From Mycteria americana (taxonomy: Eukaryota; Chordata; Aves; Ciconiiformes; Ciconiidae), in contig NC_134370.1 in NCBI RefSeq assembly GCF_035582795.1, forward strand, positions 42,581,501 through 42,645,500: a DNA stretch of 64,000 nt. The letters run 5' to 3'. The position numbers and the translations under genes are program-made. Positions 50,201 through 63,800 of this stretch are shown piece by piece. The notes under the pieces were generated by a model. It did not search any database, had not been told where the DNA came from, and was given only the letters and a program-made list of their open reading frames with translations. Numbering within the stretch: position 1 is the first letter of the stretch; every line of letters starts with the position of its first letter.

Positions 50201-53200
50201 TTGGCTAATGTTTGGGGTTTTGGTGTGATACAAATTTAATAAGGTAAAATTGGTGGGGTGTTTTCCCAGAAAATCATTCTATCTTGTTCCATCTGTGAGG
50301 GTGGATTTTCACCTTTGGATCTGCACTCCAGGTGCTGGAGGTGCCTGTTTGGAGAGTGAGGCAGACCCCAGCATTGCCAGGTAGTACCTTCTGCCTTGCC
50401 AGTGGCACTTTCTTGTCACAAGGTAAGCTCGGCTGCCTTGGCGCTGATCTCAGCCAACAAGACTGTAGCTCTGGTTCTCCTGTAATTGTAGAGGTGTTAG
50501 CGGAAGAGACCTGTGAGGGTCTCTAGTCCAGCCTCCAGCTTACAGGACAACTGTGATCAGCAGTGGACAGGGCAGCCATGGTTGAAAACTCCTAAGGTGG
50601 GTATCCCCCACCTCTCCAGTGACCTGTCCCAGTTTGCTGAAGTCAGTTCTTAGTTTGCCATCACAGAGCCTGCATAAATTAACATTGAAAGAACCTCTAT
50701 ATAATCCCATCATTCTATTTTTAAGGTGAAATTGCATTAAATAGCCTAGGTAGCAGATGATTTGATTAAATATTTGGATCCCCTGAACATATTGATGCAA
50801 GGTGTAGAATATTTTTAAGTGTTCATTTAACAGGTAAGGCTGGAAAAAAACATGAACCATTTATCTCGTTAAATTTTGCCCTGGTAAAGAATGCATGTCT
50901 CACTAGATAGTTACACTAGTAAAATTGCTTTAATATTTAATATTAAAATTTTAGTTGAATATAAGCAAATATTCAAAGTAATTGTCCAGTCTACAGCAGG
51001 TTCAAAACTCTGACTCTAGCAATTGAGGGAAAGCCATTTGAATATGTGGAAAATAATCAGAGATGGTTTGCATTAACTTTATAATCCCTCTCACACTGCA
51101 GCAGTGAATTTGCTAGGACCGAAATATTTAGCTCTGTTTGACTGTGCAAGCCTGGTGATAGTTCTCCATGGCATTTGCTAGCTCTAAGTTGTGTGGGTGT
51201 GACTTTTCTCCTAGGTTTGCTGGTGCTTTCACATTGCGGCAGCGGATGCTGAATTTTGTACAAAATATCCAGTATTATATGATGTTTGAAGTGATGGAGC
51301 CAACATGGCACATTCTTGAGAAGAACCTGAAGTTGGTGAGTGTGTGTGCTTGAGAAAAGTTGGAATGGAAGTCTTGAGTTAACAAATTTAATATAGGGAA
51401 AAAATACCTAATTTCAGTTACTGCAGGTGTCTGTTAAATGTTTTGTTGGAGGCACTTAAGTATCTGGGAACTGTTGTTCTTATCACACCGCAAAGAGTGC
51501 TGCTATTCTACATCTCTTTTCTGCTTTACCAGTCATATATCCCTTTCTTCTGCTGCATCCTCCTATCTATGCCCAGCTTATACTCTGCACCCTGTTATGT
51601 AAAGGTGGTGTTCTGCTGAACACTGCCTTACATAGAAGAAAGAAAACTATGGAAAAGGAAGAAGGATGCAGGGTGCAAAGATCACAAACAGATCCAGACA
51701 TCTTCAGTTGATTCCTTGGCTGACTTACAGTGTTCTTAAAAGCCAAGTCTGTGCTTTCTGTTCCATGAAGCTGCCAAGGACTGGCCTGTTAGGACTATCT
51801 GTTATAAAACAGGGCCTTTCCTCATTCAGATGGCTATTCCTCATGTATATTCCCACTGCAGGTGGGCAAGGCTGGAGAACTTTTCCACTCTGGTGGTATC
51901 TGGGAGAGGCTAAGCTCACTTCCCACTGGTTTTTATGCCTGACGAGGGGGCATCTGGGTAAAGCATGCCTGGCATCATTTTGGTTCCTTTCACAGAGATG
52001 TAATGTTCTGAGCTGTGGGATTTTCCAGATGTGTTACAGAATATTTCTGGTTCAATAATCCAAGTCAGTGACTTCTCCAGAAGTTAACTTTTTGCTGTAG
52101 CAAAAACTGCAAGAATCAGTTTTCATTTCCTGATGGGCATGTGATATGCCTTTATTATCTCACAGAGGAACACATTCTCAGCTAATGTCCCACCTGCCTG
52201 TTTTAAACCAAGAATGAGAAGTCATTGGGAGTTTACGTTTCAGAACAGTCTGTTCAAGAAGCCCGTAAAGGCCTTCTCATATCTGGTTTCATTCATGTCA
52301 GATTTGTTGGTTCCATCCTCAACAACAGAGAAAAAAATCTGTCACCAACAGATCAAGGGCTATTCTCAGTGTGTCTAGAGCAAACCCTTTTCTGCCTTCC
52401 TTTTTTACCTGACTGTGGTAAGGATCTAGACTTCCAGGGCATACAGAGTTACTGTGGAAGTTCATTAGACAACCGGAGGATGATGCTTGAGCACTGGTGG
52501 ATCTAGTGAAAGCCACAGCAATGCTGCAAATACATGTTGTCTTCCTTGCCATCAGCCTGGGCCCAGCCCATAGCTTCTTCATTCCCTAGGAACATGTGCT
52601 GGAGCCAGGGCACTGGTTGCCTCACCTCTCAGCACCAGTGGACCTGCCTGGCTCCTGCTGGTTTCTGGCATAGAAACAAGTCTTTGTGGGAGGAAAAAGA
52701 GAGCAGAGATGGCATCTTAGGTTACTTCTGTACTGCTGCCTAAAACAAGGGCAGAGACATAGGCTGTCTGCTCCACATTACATAGCAAATGTCTCCACGG
52801 GGTCCCATGTGGTCCTAACATACAATCATTTTGTGTTCTTCTAGTTTCAAGTGTTTGTAGCAGTCTGGGGAGGGCTGTATTGTAGCTGTTTTCATAGCAT
52901 GAAGCTGCAGGGATGCATTGCATGGGCTAGGGTATGTCATGAAGGCCTGTGAAAGTGCTCGAGGGTACAAAGCTTGGTGGAGTAGTCTTGGAGGGCTTCG
53001 CCAAGGGAGGGAATCTGACCTACTGCTATCTCCTCCATGCCAGGAGACAACTTGAGAAGGCCCTTAGGAAGTGCTATCCCTGAGCTTTGTATGACGGTTG
53101 TCTTGGCGTATGGCACTCAGCACAGGCAAGGGCTGTGCCAGGCAGTGAACTTGTGTTTATTTAGAGCAGATGATCAGTGATCCATTCCTCGAGCTCCCTT

Positions 53201-56200
53201 ATTTTGCAGCATAACCTTTGTGATGGCTGTAGTAATTTTCCTTATCCTAACGGACACTGCGTTCCTCATGGTCCTTCTCAGCTTCCTTACCCACTGTGGT
53301 GCTGCTGTGTTGGGGCTCGTGTTAGGGTGCCCCAGCTACTGTGAGAGAACAGGAGGCAAATGTACATCCCTCTGGTAGTCATCCTGTGATCAGATGCTTC
53401 TGGGTTGCACATCTTTTTCCTCTTACACAGTGGAAAACATTTATCTGATGTACCAAACAGCCCAATACTCCTTCTGCAATCTGCATTAAGCCACAGCAGC
53501 TCTCTTGGCAGCTCTCTGATGAGCCTTGTGTATGTTCAATATGAACTGACCCTGTCTTTGTTTCTACTGTGTACTGGGGAGTTGTTCTGGGGTCAGCTAA
53601 CCAGCGTTTTTTGATGCCCTGTGATCCTTTTTCCTGGAGAATTCACAGGAGGTATCAGGTCTAGGATTGTGAGCATCTTTACATATTCTTGGTGAGGACT
53701 TCTGAACAAGAAGAGGTTATATGTCAAGCTCGTGGATGATCTGAGAGAAGTGTACTTGCTTCTTAATTTTGTTGTAAGTTTACATTTGCAAAATATAATA
53801 CTCAGTTTACTTTACTTGAATTGAGGCACTTGAACAAGTTATCCTATCCCAGGTTCTTCCATACTGATTTCAGGTAGCTCTTTCTTTCAGTCTCTGCTGA
53901 TTCCAGATGTCCTAGAAGGGACCATTAAACGCAGTAGGCACATGGTCTGTATTGATGGCATCCCCTGTTCAGAAGAGGCAATCTCCTGACTCCAGAGTTT
54001 TTGCAGAGACTTTCTCTGCAGGAGACCTCTCTCTACTTTGGCTCTGAGCCCTTGAGTTTCTCTGCTCCTTCAGAGATACAGAGGTGCTGAAGCATTTTTA
54101 TTTCAGTTCCAAAGAGGAATTTGCCAGTTTATACTGTTTCTTGGAGGAGCCCATTCCCAAGAAACTTCTATAGACCAAACCTCTTTGATAGCCCAAGTGG
54201 GCAGAATTTTTCCCTCCCTGTGAAACATCTGTGAGCCTCTTTAGCCTGCCAGAGATGTTGAGATAGCAGGTGTAAAGTGACTTTGCTGGCACTGGGGAAA
54301 GGTGTTTCTGTGGCTGTATGGCAAGGAGGAGATCTGTCCATGCCTTCACCATACACTTCTTCATTTCTGAAACCTTGAAGGCTGCTGCAGCATTTTGTAG
54401 AGCATTTCTACCATTGCTTTACAATGCATGAAGGGCTTCTCCAAGTAATAGTGCAGCAGTAACGACTCAAAGATGCCCATGATGTGAATATGTACACAAG
54501 TTGTCACTTGAAACTGAGGAAGTTTTTCGGCAAGTTACCAAAGTCTTTGAGACGTAATCCAAATGTATGTCTGCTTCCCATCCTCCTTGGTGTCCTTCAA
54601 GGCTTTTAAATCTCTGAGAGATGGAGCATGCCCTCTACCAGTGCTGGGGCAGGAAAAGTCTGGCTCTAGGCATTGTTGTGATATGGGCACCTGTGAGTCA
54701 AACATCTCAACACTGCCAGCTGTTGAGAAAAGGAAGAAAAGAAAGAAGCTGTTTCAGCAACCACTTTGTTATGCAGTCCTTTAAAAGAGCTGCTCACCAG
54801 GGATGACATATCCCCAGCTACTGGGTAAAATCTTCCTTGATATAAATAAAAGCATCATTTATTTCCAAACAGAGGATGCAGAACTGGCTCTTTAACCTCC
54901 ATAGCCTCCAGTCTGGGGTAGTTTTTTACTTTCATTTGCATTTTAGGAGGGAAAAGGATGATCCTCACTGATCTCATGTAGTGCCTTATGCTGTTTTTTT
55001 ATTTGTTAGACTTCTGTCTTGTGCATTTCCACTTGAAGTTAAGGTGCTTTCTTCCTAAAAATATAACTAGTATCTTCATCTTCACATCATCATTGTCTTC
55101 ATCAACACAACTAGCATCTTCATTGCATTAGAGAGTGGCATTTATCCCTGTTCGTACTAGTTGTTTAAAAGATTGGGGGGGGGGTGGCATTAATCCTGAT
55201 GGAGCAGTGTCAATACCTTGGCAATTTTAGTCCTGTGGTTCTTTCCTAAGCTTGACTTGTGTTCTCAGCTTCAGCACATCCCATAATTGTACAGAGTGAG
55301 AGGGGGTTTTTAATCTGTCATTTAGAACTTGAGACTGAAACAGCCCATTGAAGTAGCAGAGCTGGACAAAAATCTTACAGAATCCTTGCACCACTGCATG
55401 TCCCTGTTCCTTATTGTGCTCCTAAAACATGTTTCTGAATAACTTGTATGTTTAAGCCTCGTAAACGTACTGACATTTAAGGTTCTTTGATTTATTTTTC
55501 TCTTTTCCACTTATTGTAGCTGACTTTACTGAGATTGTGAAGGTGGGAGTGGGCATGACAAGCAGATTTAAAAGCAAAGGAAGTGCATAAAGCAGGTAAC
55601 TCCATCCTGAGCCTCCTTTCCAGTGGAGGGTTTGGATGATTAAAGAAAGCGTAATTTGGTTGAGAAGGTGATGTGGCAAATCAAAGGTAAAAAGCCTGTG
55701 AAGGGCTGTTGAATGCAGTAATGCAAATACAGTCTCCATCTCAGGATGTTTCTCAAAGCTGGAAGGTACATGAGAAGTACCTCAACATGTCCTAGAGCAT
55801 GTCTGAGAGGTCATTATCAGAAGCAGGATGCTGGGTTAGAGCTTTGGTCCGGTGCAGCACAGCAGTCCTGGTTTGGTTTTTCATTATTGTACTATCCTGT
55901 CACAGGCATCTAATATTGATGATGTCCTGAGCCACCACACAAGCTTCCTGGATAACTGCTTGAAGGACTGCATGCTAACCAACCCAGAGCTGCTGAAGAT
56001 CTTCTCCAAGCTGATGTCTGTCTGTGTCATGTTCACAAACTGCATGCAGGTATGTACAGCCTCCCTGCATTGACCATGCCACTGCCAGCTGCTTTGGGTG
56101 CCAGCCAACTATGACAGTGCCTTTTTTCAACTCAACCCTTCTTGTCCTTGATGCACATGGAAGAGCCTTTGTTCCTTCCGCCAGCAGGCTTTAGAGCTTG

Positions 56201-57828
56201 ACTGCTCAGACCCTCATCCTTTCTCCCAAATGGTTTCTGTGGGTTTTCCCTCCACAAAATTCTCTATGCTCTTCTTTTTCAGTGTTGGGATCAGGTTCAT
56301 ATGAACCAAATTACCTCTCTTCAGCCAGTCCTGCAGGAGAATTTGAGGTGTAAGTTGTAGGGCTCTGCAGTTTTTAGCATGCTCTTTTGAGGGTCAGGCA
56401 AGGACTGGTGATTGGACCCATGGAGACTGATCTCCATGGGCACTCTAGCCAGCATCTCAGGGAGCCCATAGCTTAAAAAAAGCCCACCTTCCTTTGGGTT
56501 TAGGGAGCTTTGTGTAATAACATTGTAAATTTAATCTCAGAATTAGCTTTCATGGGAGTTAACTAGCTGCAGGGCTAGCAGAACTGAGTCAGCCTCATGC
56601 TTTGCCATAATTGAAAAAAAAGGGATCTAACCATTTCCCCAACCCTCTGCCGTTCCAAGAGGTTCACCCAGAGCATGAAGCTGGATAATGAGATGGACCG
56701 GCTCACCTTAGAGCACGGCACAATGCTGGGCCCGCCAACAGAGGAGGAGCGTGCTGAAGAGACTGTGAAGAAGAAGCTGACTAACAAGGTGGGACACAGG
56801 ATGGACAGCTGGGCCCTTTCCTCTGTGAATGCTGCCTGGGTTGCAGTCTGGTCAGAGTGGCTGTCCTACCTCTTGCAGATAGACCTTCCTAGTTTCTAGA
56901 GCACCTCTAGCCCCAAAAGCAGAATCTTTGCAGAATTGTGGGCATTTTTGAGGGCAGTGTGGAGCGCTGATGGTGTTCTCAAAGTCTGCTTTGAAGACTC
57001 TGTCTCCCACAGCAGTCGCTGCACTTGTTTTTAAGTTCTTGTATTTTCAGCTGTGCAGTGGGTACCCACATACAGGCTTTCTGCAACTCAAGAACTTTCT
57101 TATTTCCAGAACTAGCATTTTGTGATGGATGAGCCAATAAACTGTCGGCTGTGACTCTTTGCAACCCATCCCCTTCATATATGGGGTATTTGTCTTGTCC
57201 ATATTTGTCTATTTAGATGCACACGTACTAAGCAATTTGTTTGGCATGCTCTGTGGTTAACAGGCTGCCTCCTGTCCCACTGAAAGCACCTCTCTGGCAC
57301 ACAGCTGGGTAGGTCCATCACACTGCAAGGCAATCCAGAGTGCTCCAGAGGTTACAGCCTGTCTTAGGCAACACTCATTTTCTGCTTACTGGCTTTTCCT
57401 CCTACTTGAAAATAAATGATAGCATGTATTTGAGGATAACTCTACTGGGATCTACCCTGGGGTTCTCCCAGAGAGGCATAGCAAGGTTTTTAAGTACCAA
57501 GGACCTTGCAACTGTTTTGAAAGATTTATTTTAGCAGCTGAGCGACTGTTAAGTTTTATGGCAGCATTTTTGAGCAGGTTAGGAAATAGGGAAGGAATAG
57601 TTGCATCTCTTTGACAAGTGTGAATCAGCAAACACATGGGGCCATTATGCCTTTGTCTTGATAGCTTTTAGCAGAGCATGCCGACAACCTCCACATGACA
57701 TCTGGCTTTGAAGCAACAATCAACAAGTTTGATAGCAATTTCTCAACACATCTACTGGACCTGTTGGACAAACTGAGCATTTACAGCACCAATGACTGTG
57801 AGCACAGCATGCTCAACATCATCTACAG
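29297..57828 (+). CDS. TUBGCP2: Gamma-tubulin complex component 2 (last exon not in window)
   Basis: Sixteen coding exons, all GT-AG: 29297-29446, 31034-31162, 31486-31662, 37911-38070, 39331-39538, 40618-40817, 42597-42786, 43716-43861, 44520-44700, 47295-47475, 48151-48323, 49714-49842, 51215-51335, 55906-56049, 56660-56788 and 57665-57828. They give about 860 residues of an expected ~900. The start, [20 protein letters not shown], matches human, with the ATG 23 bp into exon 2. The N-terminal half carries the GRIP1 (Spc97/Spc98) region, for example VVEDLLYVL-type [15 protein letters not shown] and [13 protein letters not shown]; the C-terminal GRIP2 half includes [18 protein letters not shown] and [10 protein letters not shown]. 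With GCP3 it builds the gamma-tubulin small complex that nucleates microtubules at centrosomes. The final exon (LDFNGFY-type) was not found by 64000. Confidence 0.97.
30280..30720 (-). mobile_element. CR1 fragment, antisense
   Basis: A diverged CR1 tail in TUBGCP2 intron 2, recognisable from the GACCCGCAGTCTAACCCC and CAATTTGTGGTGGTGCC segments. The right-hand limit is approximate. Confidence 0.7.
32348..32490. mobile_element. Fragment of an avian LTR fossil
   Basis: TGATGGGTTGACCTTGGCTA, a downstream CAGGACAGGGGGGAGAAAAA stretch and then CTTGTGGGTCAAGATA resemble the outer part of a common bird endogenous-retrovirus LTR family. Short, old and non-coding. It lies in TUBGCP2 intron 4. Confidence 0.6.
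33880..34420 (-). mobile_element. CR1 fragment, antisense
   Basis: A diverged CR1 3' part in TUBGCP2 intron 4 (AGTCAGGGCAGCTGTCGTTT and CATCCCCCCAGGAGGGAGAT segments). Borders approximate. Confidence 0.65.
35275..36286 (+). mobile_element. CR1 LINE, 3' end, sense
   Basis: About 1 kb of CR1 in TUBGCP2 intron 4. It encodes [13 protein letters not shown], a FVDDTKLSG block in place of [21 protein letters not shown] and [12 protein letters not shown] in more than one frame, with a pure A run at about 35708-35719 near one frame change. It ends with CAACCCAAACTGTTCTATGACTCTGTGAT. Inactive and 5'-truncated. Confidence 0.93.
37905..37910 (+). other. TUBGCP2: Tandem NAGNAG splice acceptor, TUBGCP2
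   Basis: The acceptor reads CAGCAG before CCTCTTGAG. Use of the first AG (exon from 37908) adds one glutamine (QQQPLEL); use of the second (exon from 37911) gives QQPLEL, which matches the human spacing. Confidence 0.75.
41140..41825 (-). mobile_element. CR1 fragment, antisense
   Basis: About 690 bp of CR1 tail in the TUBGCP2 intron between exons at 40817 and 42597, with AGTTTCTAGTCCAAGCCC and the CTGGTTGTCCACCAGGACCC segment. Truncated and diverged. Confidence 0.85.
44880..45090 (-). mobile_element. CR1 fragment, antisense
   Basis: The CR1 3' terminus (TCATAGAACTGTTGGGTGGG, GTCTCTAGTCCAACTTCCC) in a TUBGCP2 intron. Confidence 0.85.
46355..46455 (-). mobile_element. Short CR1 fragment, antisense
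   Basis: About 100 bp of CR1 3' end (TCTCTAGTTCAACCTCCTGC) in a TUBGCP2 intron. Confidence 0.65.
50490..50645 (-). mobile_element. Short CR1 fragment, antisense
   Basis: GGTCTCTAGTCCAGCCTCC and GGGCAGCCATGGTT segments of the CR1 3' region in a TUBGCP2 intron. Confidence 0.75.
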
Positions 57829-60800
57829 GTGAGCCAGTAGTTTTCTGTCTATAACTTCCCCTCCTGTGGCTCCCAAATTCAGCTCGGGGAGAATAATTGC
57901 TGTTTATAACTGTGCATGTCTGCCCCATCAATGAAAACACTGAAATCACAAGAAATATTGCTTTGCATTTCAACCCAAGGCTTTAAAAAAAAAAACTCAT
58001 TCATTTGAATTATGTGAAATTAGTCTATTTGTCTATTGTAAATGTAATGCAAGTGTTTTCTTGGGGATTATCTCAGTGTGTAGAGAGTGAATAAACTGAT
58101 TCCTGAATACAGCATAAGTATTCCAAGATGAGAAAACCATGCAAGGGATTGATCATAAGTGGCTATTTTGTTTTAAGTTCACATCTTGTATTTATTTAAA
58201 TAAGCATCCCTTAATATGTTTTTATTGTGGCCTCACCCATACTTACTAGCTTCTTAGAAATCAAAATTCCTCCAGTAATACCTAAAAGTCAGGTACACAA
58301 AAGTCAGGTACACAGGACACACTGCAGGAAGAGAGAGAGAGAAGGAGATCTAGGTTTTGCTGCTAGATTTATAACATCTGTGTTTCTTTTTCAATAAAAT
58401 GAGATGCACACGGCCTTCTTTGGAATGATTAACATTTGTTTTTGCTATAAGAGTCATACATATTAGTGTTGCTAGGCTTTTTAAGATCTGTGTTATAGAT
58501 TGGTGTAGCATGGAGGGACCTGCCGTGGTACTTCTAGCTTTGAAGAACCACAGATAATGCTCTAGGAGCATTATCCCCACTTGAGCACGTGCTGTGCAAG
58601 CAGGATGCTTCTCACTCTGATCCTGCTACCAGTGCTTTAGGAGCAAAACAGAAATAACTGCAACTATGGAGTTTGCTTCTGGGAGCAGCTCTTAGTGTTT
58701 GTGGCTGGAATATGTTTTTCAAGAGTTAAGCACCCATGAAACATAGCATCCTGCAGATTGGAAATGTTCAGCTGAGGCATGCATATAACCACAGAATAAG
58801 AAGGCAAGCAAGGGTCAGGAGCTGACATCTCTTAGTTCAGAGAGTCACCTTGGTGTGGAAGTCACATGTAAGACCTGCTTGTCACCAGCTGCCTCAGACA
58901 TGGCAAAGACTGTTAACACTTCAGAAATGCTGCTTGCAGACTGTTAGGCACATATGAAAACCAATTCATTTTTACAGTGACTTATTTTTTCCAGTGAAGA
59001 CACGGGATATATATTGCGTATAGGCATAATTTTAAGAGGCTAGGATTTTCATGAATATAAAATATTTCAACACCAACACTTTTTAAAGCGCTTGTCCTAT
59101 GTCTGTAAGCCTAATAGACACATTTGAACTGTTACAGTGTGTGTGAGCCTAGAACACTTGAGACTTACCTTCTTTGTCATTGGTGTCAGCTAGGGCACAG
59201 AAAACAAAGCCATCCTAAACATCCATTAGTTTCTTCATGCTGTCTGTAAGCCGGTGTGTAGCCTTATTTTCATGTGTAAGCAATTGTAAACAGCTCTTAC
59301 AGGACTAGCCAGAAAGTAAGGTCATTTTTAGGTGTTGTTTCCTTTCATCTTTTTCTGAGGAAAGCCCTTGGTTTACCAAGGACTACTCCCTACTTTTAAG
59401 AATGTTTTTCATCTGAAGTTGTAATGCTTTTCAGTGGTAGATATGCTAGAATCAGTTGTCGGTGATATGTAATTTTTTTCATAAAAGTGCCTGATAACTG
59501 GTTGATCACATACATTTTCTTTCTTCCCTTGGTGCTGTAGGGATTCGTGCCCCAGCCCCTTTAATATTTAGTACAGAACAGAGTAGATCCTTACTTAGTT
59601 CTTTTTAACCACATAGGACTGAAAGGTACTTTGAGCTTTCTCCTAACTGTGCTTTGTCCTCTGTTTTATTTTGTTTTATTTAAGTGTAGTCTTATTGCTC
59701 TTCTGCTTTATTTGGTCTTTGTGAACTGTACTTTTTGTTGGTCATTTTCATCCTTTAACTTAATCTTCAGGAAAACCATAAGAATATTAATCTGCAACCA
59801 TTAAAGTTCTGTTCGCTGCCCTTCTGTACCAAATGTCTTTTATAGCTGGCTGATAACCCTTGTACCTCTGTTGAGATGTGCTACACCTGAAAACAGAGAG
59901 AGAAAAGGTTTTAGAAATGTGTTTTTGAAGCAGGTTGTTGTCCCCTCCTCATGCCGTGTCTCTTGAAGCTTTCATTGTCCTTTTCTAACAGCATCTGACA
60001 GGGCTGTCCAGAATTCCTGGTACCAACCTTTGCAAACACTGTTTTGTGAAGTATTCCAGCAGGAGACTGGGCTTCCAGTTGTCCTTTACTTCTGAGAACT
60101 TCTTGACCAGCAACTACCATGCATTTACACAGCCCCTGGCCTCCTGTGTTAGCATCTGCTGCTCTGTCTGAGATGTGGTCACACAGCTGAGTCCAAGGTT
60201 GAACTCTAAAACCTGTCATCCCTGTTACCATGGGTACTTCCAGGAGTGGAGTCTAGCCCACCAGCTCCCACAACACTGTAGAGAAGTACGTGTCTTGTCT
60301 TCTTCCTTGTAGGATTGTATTCGTTATTTAAGGAGGACAGGGATACTCACAGGCATCTGAAAGGAAATGCAGTGCCACAGGACTGCTTGCTGCTCTGAAC
60401 TCTCCTGCTTCCATTCCCTGTCAGGGTAGGAGCTTATCTTCCTACCACCTACCACCTACCGCCCTTACTGGTTGATACTCAATCCCTGAAATGGGAAGGT
60501 AGGCAAGGACCCCTTCTCCACAGTCCTAATAATTCTGATTCACTCCATCTCTGAAGTGACCAGAGTCAGAGGTCTCCTTCTCATCTTGGAAATTCTTTGA
60601 AGACTTTTTTTGTGGCTGAGTGGAGGCCCCAACTGTACAAGTGATTGCTGTTCCTTTCAGGACTAACCAGGACAGCTAAGTCTCTGCAAATCCTTTTAGG
60701 AAATGATGGTGCAGCTTATCAAGGCCTTCTGGACATTTTATGTCAACCTTCATCTGCCTGGGCATCACTGTTTATCATCATTGGACTGTTGTAGGTTGCA

Positions 60801-63800
60801 GGCAGGATCCATCTGTGGAAAAATTGACAGGCCAAAGGAATTAAGCTGTTACGCTCCCCTTGCTGCCATCACTCCTAGGTGTCACAGTAGCATACAGAGT
60901 CAGGCTAGATTCAGGGATTGAGACCACAAGCAGTTGAGTCATCCAGGCAAGAACATTTACTCCTCCTCAGTGCTCCAGCCCTGCCTCCTCCTTTATCAAG
61001 TGCTTACATTTTTATCATTACCAGTACAAGTTCTAACAGATGGGCTTTTTTATGATGCTCCATCCAGGAGATCTTAATGGCAATTAACTTCATGATCCAG
61101 CTGCTTGGACATCATGGCAGGTGGCACAGAGCATGGCCAACACAGTGTTGAAGACCAAGTTGCCTGCTCTTCTAATAGAAGAGCATCATGACCCGACAGT
61201 CCTTGAGTCTTGTAAAGAACATGTGGAGATCATCCCATTGGTGGGATCACCCAGCTCAGTCCAAGGCTGGAGTTGGTTCTCAGCTTACTCAAGAAGTCAA
61301 CAACATCAGGTCCTCGACCAGTCTTTACACCATGCAACAGCAGAAGTCCTGCAGCCTTCCATCACACTTTATCACATGTGATGCCAGACATTGATGTAAG
61401 GCCTTTTCTGCCAGTAGTTCAGGTGGTGTCCTCCTTCCAGCAGTGCTCCTACATTTAGCATCAGAGTTCACCCCTTTTATCATTGCCTCCCCACCCTTGT
61501 GTCAACTTTATTCTTCTACCAGGACAGTGGGACAAGCTGATGCTGCACCATGGAGACTGGCTGTGTATCTTGTTCAATTGTGGGTCCATGGTGCCATGGC
61601 CAGGAGCTATCCTCCACCAGATGGCTTTGTGTTTCACAGACCACACGCGAGTGTTAGCTGTGGCTGGAGGTGACATCTGAGCTGTGGAAACTCTGGAGCC
61701 AGTTCTTCCAAATATGGAGAGGTTGTTTTTTACAACGAGTACTTCCTGCTTCAGGAGAAAGGAGAAGTCTGGTGATTCAGGCGGATTGTGAGAAAACAAA
61801 ATGCTTCCGTTAGCAGTTTGCATTGAGAATGGTGACCTAAGCTGCAACCAGCTGTTCAGAAGAGGGTCTGAGTCCTTTGCCCCCTGGTATTTCCATGCCC
61901 CAGTTCTGTTCAAGGGCTGCAGAGGAAATACTGGGTCTTTATGCCATCAGGACTGTCATCACTATCAAGTCCCCCAGTTTGGACTGTCTGGGACCAAGTG
62001 AGTCTTCACCAAGATGTTGGACGTAGCTGGACCTTTACTGACAAACCAGATGTCCCCATTTCCTTAACTGAAATACTGCATGTTAACAGGCCATGCAACA
62101 GAACATGTCTTTCCATTTCTACAGGCTGCTCAGTAATGTTTTAAAGAGTGGAAGTCCCACGATGAATGCCCAGACGTGACATTTAGCTCTCATTCAGTCT
62201 GTAGAGATTATTGGATCAGGTCCTGGACTCTATGGCAACAGGAACCCAAGAAGCAGAGCAGTTGCCATCTGAAATAACATATTTGACAGAGAGATGGAAG
62301 GGTTTATAAGGCATACCGGTCTTTTATTATAAATGATAACCTTTTTATATGACTGCTTTTCAAGGGTGATAGTCAACATGTAAGATAGATAACAAAATAT
62401 CCCTTTTATTCATAATTCTGGTACTGTGATTTTATTTATTTGATCCTGGTTAATATTTATTCAGTTTACAGTACTAACTGAGGTACAACCATTATACTTG
62501 TAGCACCAAACAACAGCAGACGGAGATCCACAGGGTTTCCTTCAAAGCGGGGAAGCTAACACGTAACTCACAGATCTTCTGTGTGCTGAAGTCCTGCTCA
62601 GGTGCCTTGGCTCCATCAGTAGCAGTGCTGACAGAGGGTTGGCAACTGCAGAAAATCTCCAGAGTCACTCCTTCACATCCCAGTAGTGAAAAGGAGAAGA
62701 ATTAAAGCTTAGAGGACTTTGTCAGAAGGATTACTTAATTCCAAATACTTAGAAATCTTACCCATCAAGTGCTGTTAGTATTCATCAGATATCCTTCCTT
62801 TACAAGTTTGGAGGAAACAGTAATGACTGAGCTTAGAGTAAGACCGGTAGGACGTATGAAGTGATGTGAACCCCAGTGAATAAAAATTCCAGCCACAAAA
62901 CAAGAAACTGAAGTGCAAGCAGAGTTTGAGGAAGCACCACGCAAATTCTTAAGAGATAGTTATCAAAGATCATGTAACCCTAAAAATGTAGGGAAAGCAC
63001 ATCAAAATCTGCAATTCAAGAAGTTTGGAATAAAGCACCTTTAGAAATGGAACATATCCTCAAAGCAAGGATGTAAGTGAGTCCTGGCCTTATATTTGGA
63101 TCAAAATTTGGTAAATATGCCTGCCTCAGTGTCATGTTTCCTCTAGAGAGATGTAAGCTTTTCAACCAGGAGAGAGCAACAGATAAATTCCATCTGTCGA
63201 GGCTCTGTTTTCCGCAGTCACCAAAAAATGTCAAGGAACAATTTGTTGCCATTTGTGTAAGGTTGTTAAGCAACACAAAACTCAAATATTGTGCCCATTC
63301 ATTTAGTATTGGAGCAACTTAATTTGAGAAAAGGAGAGTAACTTTTGTGTGATTCACAGGCTTATATTGACTATTGCTTAGTGTTCCCAGGGCACATGTT
63401 TTTAAGAGCTGCACATGTCTTAGTTGGCTTCGTCATGCAGAATTCTGCCTAAGGAAGGTCACAGCAGGCAAGGAGCTGGGTGATTTTGTGGCATCATTTT
63501 GGAATATCAGGGAGACAGGATTATGATATTGGTGATGTTGCCCGCTTTGGAGAGGCATTTACAAGTATCAGCAATATTTGTGATTTTGGCTGAGCATCTT
63601 CCAGCCAGTTACTTGTCTTCTTGAATCATGAATCCATTTGAAGCATATTTGTGTTAGCAAGGAGGTGGTAGTAATGGAAACTGCAACATTTCGTGGTAGT
63701 TACAGTGGATAATATGGTAGATTTCATATGGGAGTTAATACTGGAGTTCAGTGGTGGTGAACTCTGGTATTAAGCAGTGGTGGGAAGTGGCTGGGAAGGT

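Noticed and set aside
61120-62150. Several short plus-strand frames in the last TUBGCP2 intron
   Set aside because: No splice-supported exon, no match to the TUBGCP2 C-terminus and no recognised family.
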